Source: UBA2767 sp965228625 | GTDB taxonomy: Bacteria; Pseudomonadota; Alphaproteobacteria; Rhizobiales; Methyloligellaceae | Direction of reading: 5' to 3' | Assembly (NCBI GenBank): GCA_965228625.1 | Contig: OZ245829.1 | Location: forward strand, 4,092,001 to 4,156,000 | Length of the DNA stretch: 64,000 nt | Part shown: positions 18,586-30,465 of the stretch, in pieces | How positions within the stretch are numbered: the first letter of the stretch is position 1 | How the letters are laid out: each line of letters starts with the position of its first letter | Notes under the pieces: generated by a model | Databases searched by the model: none | What the model was told of the DNA's origin: nothing | Seen by the model: only the letters and a program-made list of their open reading frames with translations | Translations under genes and position numbers: made by a program

Positions 18586-19503
18586 TTAGGTCGGCGAAGT
18601 GACGTCGGCCTCCCAAGTCTCATTCGCGTAGCAAACGGCGAGATGATCGATGAACGTTCGAACGCGCGCGGACAACAGTCGGGTGTGCGGATAGACGGCA
18701 TGCACTCCGAGCACACCTGCATCGAACTTTGAGAGGATCCTGCGCAACGCGCCCGTCGCGAGAGCATCATTAACAATGAACGCGGGCTGCAGAATAACTC
18801 CCAGTCCCGATATCGCGGCGGCCATAAGCGCATCGCCATTGTTGCTCACAAGGCGTGATTTGACCTTCACGGAGATCTCGCTCCCGGCACGGGTGAACCG
18901 CCATCGTTCGCGCGTATCGCCGTGCGCGTAACCGAGGCAGACGTGTTGGGCGAGGTCGGATGGATGCTCTGGAGACGCGTGCCTCTTCAGGTAAGCAGGC
19001 GCGGCGCATGCGATCAGACGGCTGGCGGCCAACCGACGTGCGATCAGGCTTGACTCTGCAAGTTCACCGATGCGCACGGCAACGTCGTATCCTTCGTCGA
19101 CCAGGTCGACGACGCGATCATTCAGCGTAAGCTCCACTTCAACGTCGGGATAACGTTCCATGTAGGCAGTGAGCTGCGGCGCTACATGGGTGATGCCAAA
19201 CGACATAGGCGCGTTGACCCGGAGCGTGCCGTGCGGCGTCAGCGACTGTCGCGCCACTTCGTCGTCCGCTTCGTCGATTGCCGTAAGGACTTGTTTGGCG
19301 CGTTCAAAGTAGACGCGGCCGGCGCTCGTGAGACTCAGGCTGCGGGTCGTCCGGTTGAGCAGTCGAGCCTTGAGATGGTGCTCCAGGTCCATGACGTGCT
19401 TGGAGGTCATCGTCCGCGACAGTTCGAGCCTTTTGGCGGCCGAAGTGAAGCTATCCGCCTCTACCACTTCCACGAAAACCCGCATGGCGAGAAGTTGGTC
19501 CAT
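18586..19503 (-). CDS. LysR-family transcriptional regulator
   Basis: 305 residues. N-terminal HTH: AMRVFVEVVEADSFTSAAKR and LSRTMTSKHVMDLEHHL, then the linker helix and a substrate-binding domain (GTLRVNAPMSFGITHVAP). It belongs to the large group of LysR proteins often found beside redox or DoxX-type genes. It is divergent from the DoxX gene, with 132 bp between, so it probably controls that gene and itself. Although it sits upstream of bufA on the same strand, 183 bp separate them. Confidence 0.92.
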   Translation of the reverse strand: MDQLLAMRVFVEVVEADSFTSAAKRLELSRTMTSKHVMDLEHHLKARLLNRTTRSLSLTSAGRVYFERAKQVLTAIDEADDEVARQSLTPHGTLRVNAPMSFGITHVAPQLTAYMERYPDVEVELTLNDRVVDLVDEGYDVAVRIGELAESSLIARRLAASRLIACAAPAYLKRHASPEHPSDLAQHVCLGYAHGDTRERWRFTRAGSEISVKVKSRLVSNNGDALMAAAISGLGVILQPAFIVNDALATGALRRILSKFDAGVLGVHAVYPHTRLLSARVRTFIDHLAVCYANETWEADVTSPT

Positions 19504-19504
19504 T

Positions 19505-19527
19505 ATTATCCTATAAAACAGGATAAT
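19505..19527. promoter_or_regulatory. Inverted repeat beside lysR start (operator candidate)
   Basis: ATTATCCT-ATAAAAC-AGGATAAT: perfect 8-bp arms and a 7-bp spacer, 1 bp upstream of the LysR start codon and in the shared region with doxX. The inner part fits the T-N11-A pattern of LysR sites. It would block lysR expression when bound. Confidence 0.55.
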
Positions 19528-19635
19528 CTTTTCATCAAACAGAAGATTATTTCTCCAAGCAGAGACATTAGCTCAGTGTCAGCGCGGGCATCGAGGTCCG
19601 CTTGAAACGCGAACGCATGAAAACTGGAGAACGAC

Positions 19636-20052
19636 ATGAACACCGAGACTTGGACACCTTACGGCGCGCTTCTGCTTCGGCTGGGATTGGGGGTTATGAC
19701 TCTCGCCCACGGCCTGCTCAAGATCTTCGTCTTTACGATCCCGGGCACAGTCGCCTTTTTTGAATCCCTTGGATTTCCAGGTTTCTTTGCCTACCTGGTG
19801 ATCGCCGCGGAAATACTGGGCGGAATCGCGCTCATCGTCGGCTTTCAAACCCGTCTGGTCGCCCTGGCGTTCATTCCGATACTCATCGGTGCGACCTACA
19901 CCCATGCCGGCAACGGATGGTTGTTCTCAAACGAGAACGGTGGCTGGGAATTCCCAGCTTTCTGGCTGCTCACGCTGGTGGTGCAGGCAATGGTGGGCGG
20001 CGGCGCGTGGCAGCTGCGCACGCCGGCGGTCAACATGGCAGGCGCGCGCTAG
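19636..20052 (+). CDS. DoxX-family membrane protein
   Basis: 138 residues, four membrane helices: GALLLRLGLGVMTLAHGLLK, FFAYLVIAAEILGGIALIVG, LVALAFIPILIGATYTHAGN, and FWLLTLVVQAMVGGGAW. DoxX proteins are small quinone-related or redox-associated inner-membrane proteins; some work in sulfur or oxidative-stress networks, and one (BufD/HvfD) accompanies bufferin operons. Here it pairs with a divergent LysR, so link to the nearby bufferin genes is unproven. Confidence 0.88.
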   Translation: MNTETWTPYGALLLRLGLGVMTLAHGLLKIFVFTIPGTVAFFESLGFPGFFAYLVIAAEILGGIALIVGFQTRLVALAFIPILIGATYTHAGNGWLFSNENGGWEFPAFWLLTLVVQAMVGGGAWQLRTPAVNMAGAR

Positions 20053-20227
20053 TCGCGCGCCTTACCAACCGGAGCATCGAAATCCATGACGGGACCGCTT
20101 CTCTCACTTTTCGTCTCCCACGGCTTACCCATGCTCGTGCTTGATGGCAGCGCCTACGGCGTTCTGGCGATGGATGTCTTTGCAATGCGGTGAGCTGGGT
20201 CTCGCCGGTAAAGCCGGACGGGCCTGC

Positions 20228-20848
20228 TCACTCCGCCGCCGTGATCTTTTTGACCCTGGCGGAAATCGAGTGGCGCAGTTTGTGGAAACCGCGTGCGCCT
20301 TCCGACGTCATCCAGTTCATCTGAATGGAGCAGCGCTTTCCTTCGAACGGACCATGGCCATGCCATGAGCGGTCCGAGCGTTTGAACACAAGCAACGTAC
20401 CGTTGTCGGGCGGCACTTCTTCCGCGAAATCCTCCAGGTCCTTGCCGTTTCGCAGCATGCGCAGTTTGCCGCCGTCGTGCGCCCAGTCCTTGTTGAGATA
20501 CAGCAGCACCGTGATGATCTTGTCCTTGGAGTCCGTATGGATCTTTCCGTCGCTGCTCCGGCAGTAGCCGCGCAAGGAGTACATTTTCGGCTGGCCGGTG
20601 AGCGGAACGCCGAACTTCTCCGCGATCGCGGTTTCGAAGTCCGGTCCGTCGAGCTGATCGACGAGGCTCTGCACGCCTGTCGGGACGTCGACGCTGTCGA
20701 GCGGATATGAACCGCCCTTGAGCGCGGGATAATCGGACATGATCTCGTCGAGGCTCGAGGGCGGCAGGAAACCGGGCACGATCGTGTATTCGAATGGATC
20801 GGTCCGCAGGTCGGCTTTCTTCAGCAGGTCGATGTTCAACTGGACCAT
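20228..20848 (-). CDS. 2-oxoglutarate/Fe(II)-type oxygenase
   Basis: 206 residues. The double-stranded beta-helix iron triad is visible: His104 and Asp106 in GKIHTDSKDK, a distal His in SWHGHGPF (163 or 165), and Arg172 in KRCSIQMNWM for 2-oxoglutarate. LNKDWAHDGGKLRML is the typical core strand of prolyl-hydroxylase-like members. It follows the ELM1-family gene by 5 bp, so the two are one operon. Substrate unknown; modification of a surface glycan or protein is possible. Confidence 0.8.
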   Translation of the reverse strand: MVQLNIDLLKKADLRTDPFEYTIVPGFLPPSSLDEIMSDYPALKGGSYPLDSVDVPTGVQSLVDQLDGPDFETAIAEKFGVPLTGQPKMYSLRGYCRSSDGKIHTDSKDKIITVLLYLNKDWAHDGGKLRMLRNGKDLEDFAEEVPPDNGTLLVFKRSDRSWHGHGPFEGKRCSIQMNWMTSEGARGFHKLRHSISARVKKITAAE

Positions 20849-20853
20849 TGGTG

Positions 20854-21915
20854 TTATTCCCCGACAGAAAATGCCTGTTTTTCGCTCCAGCGCCGCTCGA
20901 TTTCCCCGGCGATTTGAGACGCGGAATCTAACGGCACGTAGGTCCAGCTTTCAAGCTGTTCGAAGCGCTCGGGCAGGCGCCTCGTTGCGCCATATCGACG
21001 CAAACTCTCATGAAAGCGGTCGAACTTCGCCGAGCCGCCGGCGGGCTCGAAGACATAAACCGGCTTGCCGGTGGCGCAGGCCTCTCCTGTCATATTGATG
21101 GAGTCCGCGGTGACGATGAACATGTCGCCATGGGCAAGCCAATTCTCGTAGGGGTTCTCGCCGCTGCCGGACCACATCAGTCTCGGGGACGCGGCGGTGG
21201 CGTCCTCGACCGCCTTTAAGGCGTGATCGGGTGTGCGCCGGGATGCCGTGATCAGGAAGCTTGCACCGAGCGCAGCAAGTGAAGCGAGAGAGGCCCCGAG
21301 CCGGGCGCTATCTTCGGCTGTGAATTTGTAGATGGAGTTCGGTCCCCCGAGGACGACCGTCACCCGCGGCTCCGGCAGGCCGGCGATCTCTTCGGGAACC
21401 TGCCGCCGCAGCTCTTTCAGACGTTGGGGCGAAAATCTGTGCGGCGCCGTCAGCGTGTGCATCACGTTTTCGCCTGTCAGGCGGTCATGCGCGGGAACGG
21501 CGATGAAATCGGCGCTGTTCGCGCCGGTTCGCGGGTCCTGGATGATGACGGTGTAGGTCCCCGGCGATGCCTTTCTGATCGCGCGCAGGGCCGGAATGCT
21601 GAGCCGTCCCGTTGCCAGGGCAATATCCGGCCACGGCGGAGCAAATTGACCAGCCGCCTTGCCGAAACCTTCGCGCGGATCGACGCCGATCCATGGCGCC
21701 AGCAGGCGCCAGAGTCCGCGTGGACTGACGCGCTTGACCGCAATATCCGTCTTCAGGGCCTGGGCAACGCCCATGACCTGGACCTCCATACCCGCCTTGC
21801 CGTCGGTGATGATCCAGGCACGCCGCCCCTGCAACGGATACCGGGGAGGGGCCGTAACCTGGCCCTCGGCGGGTTTTCCACTTGAGTCCGGTCGGGAGTC
21901 GCGTGGTTCGGGCAA
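20854..21915 (-). CDS. ELM1/DUF1022-family protein (mitochondrial-fission ELM1 homologue)
   Basis: 353 residues with a two-lobe, glycosyltransferase-like arrangement: RAWIITDGKAGMEVQVMGVA at the start, IIQDPRTGANSADFIAVPAHD in the middle, VVLGGPNSIYKF, then FIVTADSINMTGEACATGKP and VYVFEP. These are hallmark blocks of the alphaproteobacterial DUF1022 family that gave rise to plant ELM1. The molecular role in bacteria is unknown, but the fold resembles GT-B enzymes. A second, more diverged member is at 57370-58407. Confidence 0.85.
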   Translation of the reverse strand: MPEPRDSRPDSSGKPAEGQVTAPPRYPLQGRRAWIITDGKAGMEVQVMGVAQALKTDIAVKRVSPRGLWRLLAPWIGVDPREGFGKAAGQFAPPWPDIALATGRLSIPALRAIRKASPGTYTVIIQDPRTGANSADFIAVPAHDRLTGENVMHTLTAPHRFSPQRLKELRRQVPEEIAGLPEPRVTVVLGGPNSIYKFTAEDSARLGASLASLAALGASFLITASRRTPDHALKAVEDATAASPRLMWSGSGENPYENWLAHGDMFIVTADSINMTGEACATGKPVYVFEPAGGSAKFDRFHESLRRYGATRRLPERFEQLESWTYVPLDSASQIAGEIERRWSEKQAFSVGE

Positions 21916-21973
21916 ACCCTATGACTCCCCTTGAAGAAATAAATGAGACGTCAATTGGCCGCTCTGTTTGCAG

Positions 21974-21993
21974 ATTATTCGCATTCGAGTAAT
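21974..21993. promoter_or_regulatory. Near-palindrome upstream of the Lrp gene
   Basis: ATTATTCG-CATT-CGAGTAAT has 8-bp arms with one mismatch, in the AT-rich part of the 224-bp divergent region between the ELM1 gene and lrp. Its form fits an Lrp-type autoregulatory site; support is position and symmetry only. Confidence 0.4.
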
Positions 21994-22139
21994 ATCATTG
22001 CTCCGAGCGCGCGGGCTGGGCCGAACCTTGGTTTGTTCGCTTGCGTGCTTTTAACGGCTCATCATTGCGGCTGTCCATTGCCAACGACGCCGCCCCCCGG
22101 GAGCAGCCGTATCTGGCAATTGAGAGGTATCTCGGCACG

Positions 22140-22622
22140 ATGATTGCTGCGCGTCTCGACAAGACCGACTGGCTGATCCTCAAGGAGTTACAATCCAACG
22201 GCCGGATGACCAATGTCGAGCTGGCGCGCAGGGTCGGCATTTCCGCGCCGCCATGCCTGCGCCGCGTGCGTGCTCTGGAGGAAGCGGGCGTCATCGACGG
22301 GTATTGCGCACTGATTGACGAGAAAAAGTCCGGGTTCGACGTCATGGCGTTCGCCATGGTCGGGCTCCATCGCCAGTCGGAAGCCGATCTGGTCGCGTTT
22401 GAGGAACGTGCGGGCAAGTGGCCGTTGGTGCGCGAGTGCTTCATGCTGTCCGGGGAGATCGATTTCATCCTGAAATGCGTGGCGCCCGAGCTCAGCGCCT
22501 TTCAGGATTTCATTATCAACGACCTGACGGCGGCGCCGAACGTCGACAGCGTCAAGACGTCATTGGCAATACGTCGGTCAAAGTTCGAGCCGGGAATTCC
22601 GATTTATGATGCTCCGTCCTAG
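22140..22622 (+). CDS. Lrp/AsnC-family transcriptional regulator
   Basis: 160 residues. HTH: LDKTDWLILKELQSNGRMTN and VELARRVGISAPPCLRRVRA, then a RAM/AsnC ligand domain (GFDVMAFAMVGLH, LSGEIDFILKC, DSVKTSLAIRR). The ATG at 22140 follows GAGAGG; in-frame extension to 22041 adds unlike sequence. In rhizobia an Lrp gene commonly lies next to greA and carB; here three DUF2336 genes separate them. Likely amino-acid-responsive. Confidence 0.9.
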   Translation: MIAARLDKTDWLILKELQSNGRMTNVELARRVGISAPPCLRRVRALEEAGVIDGYCALIDEKKSGFDVMAFAMVGLHRQSEADLVAFEERAGKWPLVRECFMLSGEIDFILKCVAPELSAFQDFIINDLTAAPNVDSVKTSLAIRRSKFEPGIPIYDAPS

Positions 22623-22631
22623 CCGCGCGGC

Positions 22632-23768
22632 TCACTCTTCCGATACGGCTGGACCTGCATCCTTCATCTGGCCCTGCTTCTTGGAAAAGCGAATGATCTT
22701 GCCGGCCGTGTCGGGAGTCATGCCTTCGTAACGGCGCATCAGGCCGACAAAATCGGTTATCGGTGTTTCGGTTTTCGCTTCGCGGAACTGCATAACCGCT
22801 GTAAACGTCGCCGGCGCGAGCCGGTTTGCCTTGCACAGAACCATGAGCGCGGAGACATGCGCCTCGCAGAGGCAATGCGTGATCATTGCTTCGTCCAGTC
22901 CGGCGATCTCCGACAAGGCCTCAACGACCACCGGGAGGTCCCTGGCCTTGGCCGCTTCGACCAGGTGTCGTTCAAGTGCGGCACCCTGAAGGCGCGGCTT
23001 TTCCTCCGGCTCCTCTTCACCCGGTTGGTGCGCCTCACCGGACGCTTCGTTCTCTTCCGGTTCGCTCTCCACGCCTTCCGGTTCGCCGGAAAGGGCGGCC
23101 GCCTTCTGTTCCGGCTGGCTGGCCTCGTCCGTCATCAGAAGCGACTGCGTGACGTTCTGCCAGAAATCGGATGCGGCGAGCCGTCTCAGGCGGTGGATCG
23201 GGTTGGATGAAACGTCGCGGCGCATTCTCAGGGTGTTCTCGAGCTCCGCATGGTCTTCCACCACGTTCTTCAGTTCGGCGATGCTGTCCGGTGAAAGCTC
23301 GGCGCTCACATTCTGCACGATCGCCTGAAGCACACGCGGTTCACCGCGTCGCACGAGGATGTCGGTTACCGGGTATGTCAGATCGAGCCTGTGGGCTGTT
23401 GCGACCAGATGATCCTGGCCCACTTCCGATGTGATTGAGACGAGGTCGCCCTCACGCAAGCCGGGCGAATACTGAAGAATGGGTCTTGCGACGCAAATCT
23501 CGTCCCGCGCGAGCTGGTGCAAAAGGCAGTTCGGAGCCGGATCGGCGGTCGCCATGCGCTCGGCGAAGCGCGCGCGTGAAAGCGGATCGACGGAACTGGC
23601 CATGCGCGCCATGACGTCGCCAAACGCCGAGCGCTCGTCCGCGGACTGACGTCCAGCAGTCATCAGATAAAGATCGGCGACCTTGTCCAACAACTCGTCA
23701 GGCTTGCTCTCGCCATCCGAGCTCATCAGGTCGGCGATCTCGTCGAGGCATTCGCGCGCGCGGACCAT
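22632..23768 (-). CDS. DUF2336 protein, copy 1
   Basis: 378 residues, soluble and helical. It shares with the next two genes the landmarks DEICVARPILQYS, GQDHLVATAHR, VTDILVRRGEP, and HCLCEAHVSALMVLCKAN. A low-complexity acidic linker (about 215-260, rich in Glu and Pro) separates the N-terminal HEAT-like part from the C-terminal block. DUF2336 proteins are common in alphaproteobacteria with no defined biochemical role. It converges on lrp, 9 bp away. Confidence 0.8.
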   Translation of the reverse strand: MVRARECLDEIADLMSSDGESKPDELLDKVADLYLMTAGRQSADERSAFGDVMARMASSVDPLSRARFAERMATADPAPNCLLHQLARDEICVARPILQYSPGLREGDLVSITSEVGQDHLVATAHRLDLTYPVTDILVRRGEPRVLQAIVQNVSAELSPDSIAELKNVVEDHAELENTLRMRRDVSSNPIHRLRRLAASDFWQNVTQSLLMTDEASQPEQKAAALSGEPEGVESEPEENEASGEAHQPGEEEPEEKPRLQGAALERHLVEAAKARDLPVVVEALSEIAGLDEAMITHCLCEAHVSALMVLCKANRLAPATFTAVMQFREAKTETPITDFVGLMRRYEGMTPDTAGKIIRFSKKQGQMKDAGPAVSEE

Positions 23769-23919
23769 CCCAATCCCACATCGGCTTAGAGTAAAGCTCA
23801 GTGTCTCAGGAGGTGGTTTCTAATGCCCTAATATATATGACAATTGTATAGTTTTGATCCACGCAACCATTGCGTGCTGTTGTCGCTTTGCGCAGTGCTG
23901 ACCGGCAGGCAACCGGGTA

Positions 23920-24996
23920 TCAAGAGCACTCGATTTTCGCTTCCTTGAGTTGCACGGTTTCGATGGCACGCCGCGCGGTCTCCGCGTCCAGCATATCGTA
24001 GCGTCTCATGGCATCGGCGACGACCTGGATCGACGAGGGATTTGAAGCAGAACGCGCCTGCATCAGCGCGGCAAAGGTCGTGTTGGCAAAACCGTTCGCC
24101 TTGCACAGCACGGCCAGCGCCGAAAGGTCCGCTGACAGCAGGCAGTGCGCGACGCGCTTGAACGACAGGCCGCTGATCAATGACAGGGATTGTATGGCTT
24201 CGGTGAGCTTTCGCGTGCGGGCGAAGGCCACGACCATGCTCTCCGTGACCTGGGAACTCCCGGCGGCGTTTTCTTCGTCGCCCTCCAGTTCGCCGGGCGA
24301 AAGAAGGTTCATCTGCGCCGCCTTGGCTTCGATGATCGCGTCGATTTCCGCTCCGCTGATGCTGATCGGAATGTCGGCGATTTCCTGTTTCAGCCGGTGT
24401 GCGACGGTCTGTTTCAGTTCGGCAAGGATGTCTTCGGGCAGATCCGTCCGCAGTTCCAAAACCGCATAGAGATCCGGATTGTCGTTGGCGCGACGGGCAA
24501 GCTGACCCATGCCTTCCCGGGAAAACGTTGCGCCCTGGTTCTTGGCGACGTTTTCCAGGACCGACTCGTCGCCCAGCTCCACGACGATGTCGGTCACCTC
24601 GGCACTGAGCGTTCGGCGGTTGGAGATGGCCAGGAGATGATCCTGCCCCCGCGTCTTCGCGATTTCGACCAGGTCTGAGTCTTTAAGACATGTGGAGTTC
24701 TCAAGAACAGGGCGTGCCACGCCGATCTCGTCCTCGGCAAGTCGGCTGACCAGGCCGTGCGGTGCGTTCTGGTAGCTTGCCAGACGCTCGGCGAGCTTGA
24801 TGCGTGCGGTCGCCTCCAATTGATAGGCAAGGCGCTCCATCACGTCCCCGAACACGGCCACGACCGTTTCGTCCTGCTCGTCGGACGTCATGAAGAACAG
24901 GTCGGTTACGCAGCTCAGGGTTTCAGCCCGGTCTGCCTCCGTATCGCTCGACGCCAGTTTCTGGAGTTCGAGCAGGCAACCGCGCGTGTCTTGCAT
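23920..24996 (-). CDS. DUF2336 protein, copy 2
   Basis: 358 residues from the ATG at 24996, chosen because MQDTRGCLLELQ aligns with the start of copy 3; a GTG at 25014 would add six residues. Landmarks: VTDLFFMTSDEQ, DEIGVARPVLENS, GQDHLLAISNRRTLSAEVTD, HCLLSADLSALAVLCKANGF. It is closest to copy 3 and lacks the acidic linker length of copy 1. The 151-bp gap to copy 1 is AT-rich and could hold a separate promoter. Confidence 0.8.
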   Translation of the reverse strand: MQDTRGCLLELQKLASSDTEADRAETLSCVTDLFFMTSDEQDETVVAVFGDVMERLAYQLEATARIKLAERLASYQNAPHGLVSRLAEDEIGVARPVLENSTCLKDSDLVEIAKTRGQDHLLAISNRRTLSAEVTDIVVELGDESVLENVAKNQGATFSREGMGQLARRANDNPDLYAVLELRTDLPEDILAELKQTVAHRLKQEIADIPISISGAEIDAIIEAKAAQMNLLSPGELEGDEENAAGSSQVTESMVVAFARTRKLTEAIQSLSLISGLSFKRVAHCLLSADLSALAVLCKANGFANTTFAALMQARSASNPSSIQVVADAMRRYDMLDAETARRAIETVQLKEAKIECS

Positions 24997-25153
24997 CCGG
25001 TTATCCCCAATCACCAGTTTGACCGCAAAAAATGTAGCACCGGTTGTCTAACAAACGCCTAAGAGCGTCCGCCGGACAGTCCCGAACGGACATGCGGCTT
25101 TCAAGGCATTCGCGGCGCGTCAGCAGCGTGCTGTACGCAATTGCGGCGCGCAG

Positions 25154-26242
25154 TTACGAAGCCTGATTCTGTTCGGCGGATGCTTTGTATCGCACCTTGA
25201 GAAAACGCAGTGTCCGGCCCGCATTCTCGACGCTCAAGGTCTCGTAGTCGCGCATCGCCCGGGCAATGTCGGCGGAGCGGAGCCGTTGGTCGGCATTGCG
25301 AGTCTTGATCAGCGCCAGAAACGTGCTGCCCTCGAAGTTGTTCGCCTTGCAGAGAATGCCGAGCGCCGCGACCTCCGCCTTGAGCAGACAATGCGAAACC
25401 ATGCGGGTGTCGAGCCCCGAAAGCACCGAAAGCGCATGAACCAGCTCATTGAGTCGGCCGGCGTTGGCGTGTTCCAGGATGTCCTGCTCGCCGAGCTCGT
25501 CGCTCTGCGCGCGGGCACGCAGGTCCGCGTCGGAGGATTTGAATGCGTCGAAATCGAGATTGGCGGCGCTCTTGTCAACCAGCGCGTCGATTTCGTCCAT
25601 GTTGGTGTCGATATCGCGGTCGAGGATCTCTGCCTTGATCTTCTCGGCTACGCGCCTCTTGATGTCCTCCTTGATATCGGCGGGAAGATCGGTCCGCTTG
25701 CCAAGCGCCGTCAGCAGGTGTCCGTCCTGACGTGCCTTTTGCGCAAGCTTGTTGATGCCGCCGTCGGAGAACTCGGCACCCTTGTTTTTCGTAACCTCGA
25801 CAAGAACATCGGATTCGCCGCGCTCAACGATCACATCCGTGACCGGAGCCGACAGGGTCGGACGCTTTGAAATGGCGTGGAGGTGCGTTTGTCCCCTGGA
25901 CTTCGCGATCTGAATCAAATCGGTGTCGGTGAGCGCCTGTGATCGCTCCAGCACCGGCTTGGCGACCGCGATCTCGTCGCTGGCCAGACGACAGACAAGA
26001 TGATGCGGAGCCTTGTCGATTTCGCTGATGCGCCCGGAGAGCTCGGCGCGCGCCTCGATCTCCAGCTCGTAGGCAATCCGCTCCATGACATTGCCAAATA
26101 CCACCGCGTCGTTCGGCGTGTGCTGCTCGCTTGTCAGGAAGAACAGGTCGGTCACCCGGCGCAACAGCTCGCGGCGTGTCTCGCTCGACGTACTGGTCGA
26201 GAGCGACTCGATTTCAGCCAGGCACGATTTCGCGTTCTGCAT
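25154..26242 (-). CDS. DUF2336 protein, copy 3
   Basis: 362 residues beginning MQNAKSCLAEIES. Landmarks match copy 2 closely: VTDLFFLTSEQH, DEIAVAKPVLERS, GQTHLHAISKRPTLSAPVTD, HCLLKAEVAALGILCKANNF. First in transcription order of the three tandem genes. The C-terminal motif ending in RTLRFLKVRYKA equals the ETAR/AGKIIRFSKK segment of the others. Function unknown; divergence among copies suggests old duplication rather than a recent one. Confidence 0.8.
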   Translation of the reverse strand: MQNAKSCLAEIESLSTSTSSETRRELLRRVTDLFFLTSEQHTPNDAVVFGNVMERIAYELEIEARAELSGRISEIDKAPHHLVCRLASDEIAVAKPVLERSQALTDTDLIQIAKSRGQTHLHAISKRPTLSAPVTDVIVERGESDVLVEVTKNKGAEFSDGGINKLAQKARQDGHLLTALGKRTDLPADIKEDIKRRVAEKIKAEILDRDIDTNMDEIDALVDKSAANLDFDAFKSSDADLRARAQSDELGEQDILEHANAGRLNELVHALSVLSGLDTRMVSHCLLKAEVAALGILCKANNFEGSTFLALIKTRNADQRLRSADIARAMRDYETLSVENAGRTLRFLKVRYKASAEQNQAS

Positions 26243-26444
26243 GACGATCGGTCCAGGTGAGATTGCGCGAACCCTGCGCGTTCTTCAGGCCATGATGGTA
26301 AACGCTGCCACCAAGAGTTGAACGATTTGCTAATGAACGCCCATAGATTGTGAGTTCGGGCGATACAATGCACGATTGAGGGTCGTGCGTAAGGGCACGC
26401 GCCGTGCCGCTCACGGCATATGATGGGGGTTGCGTTTCGCAGTG

Positions 26445-26918
26445 TCAGGCGAATTTCACCGCCATGATTTCGTAGCACTTGCCGCCGCCGGGCGTCGAAA
26501 CCTCGACGGAGTCACCCTTTGTCTTGCCGATCAGCGCGCGTGCGATGGGGGAGGTGATCGATATCTTGTTCGCCTTGACGTCGGCTTCAACCTCACCAAC
26601 GATCTGGTACTTGACCTTCGCTTCGGTGTCCTCATCGATCAGTGTGACGGTGGCGCCGAACTTGACCTCGTTGCCGGAGAGCTTGGAGATGTCGATAACG
26701 TCCGCGCGGGAGAGCTTGTCCTCCAGCTCGGCGACGCGTGCCTCGGTCAGACCCTGTTGTTCCTTGGCGGCGTGATACTCGGCATTCTCCGACAGGTCGC
26801 CATGCGCGCGAGCTTCAGCAATCGCTGCGATGATGCGCGGGCGCTCAACCGTCTTCAAGTGCTTGAGCTCTGTTTCTACCGCCGCGTAACCCTCCGCGGT
26901 CATTGGCACCTTTTCCAT
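26445..26918 (-). CDS. greA: Transcription elongation factor GreA
   Basis: 157 residues, the normal length. The N-terminal coiled-coil has VPMTAEGYAAVETELKHLK and EARAHGDLSENAEYHAAKEQ, whose DLSENAEY tip carries the acidic residues that enter the RNA polymerase secondary channel. The C-terminal FKBP-like domain has SITSPIARALIGKTKGD. GreA restarts backtracked polymerase by stimulating transcript cleavage. The start ATG at 26918 gives the family-standard N-terminus. It lies downstream of carB in the same direction, as in rhizobia. Confidence 0.97.
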   Translation of the reverse strand: MEKVPMTAEGYAAVETELKHLKTVERPRIIAAIAEARAHGDLSENAEYHAAKEQQGLTEARVAELEDKLSRADVIDISKLSGNEVKFGATVTLIDEDTEAKVKYQIVGEVEADVKANKISITSPIARALIGKTKGDSVEVSTPGGGKCYEIMAVKFA

Positions 26919-27044
26919 AACGAATCCCATTCTCTCGCCGGGCGTCCATAACGCGTTTCCCGGCAATGCCTTGCTGTCGATTCAAGTATGTTGGGCAACA
27001 CCCCCCGCGAGGTGCGTCAACAACACCGTTCGAAGTTACCAGTT

Positions 27045-30293
<3,249 letters not shown>

Positions 30294-30359
30294 TGAAAGG
30301 GCGCGTCCGTGCGTCTCGCACGCGCTTATATACGAACAGGCTCCAAGAGCAACAGGAGT

Positions 30360-30433
30360 CCCGCATTAATTGTCATGCGGGAAGACCGGCCTATCCGGGG
30401 TGTGCAGAACGGCCGGGAACCCGGTTCCCGGCC
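30360..30433. terminator. Two hairpins downstream of the GST gene, before carB
   Basis: Hairpin 1 at 30411-30433 is GGCCGGGAAC-CCG-GTTCCCGGCC; hairpin 2 at 30360-30381 is CCCGCAT-8 nt-ATGCGGG. Both are perfect. They lie between the GST stop (30466) and the carB start and could end GST transcription or shape the carB leader. Neither has a T-run. A further GC-rich hairpin occurs at 30301-30325. Confidence 0.5.
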
Positions 30434-30465
30434 GCCATTGATCGTGTATGCCGCGCGGGAGCGGC

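Noticed and set aside
19636..20052. DoxX protein as the BufD member of the bufferin operon
   Set aside because: It is on the opposite strand, 1.2 kb from bufA, and is paired with its own divergent LysR gene.
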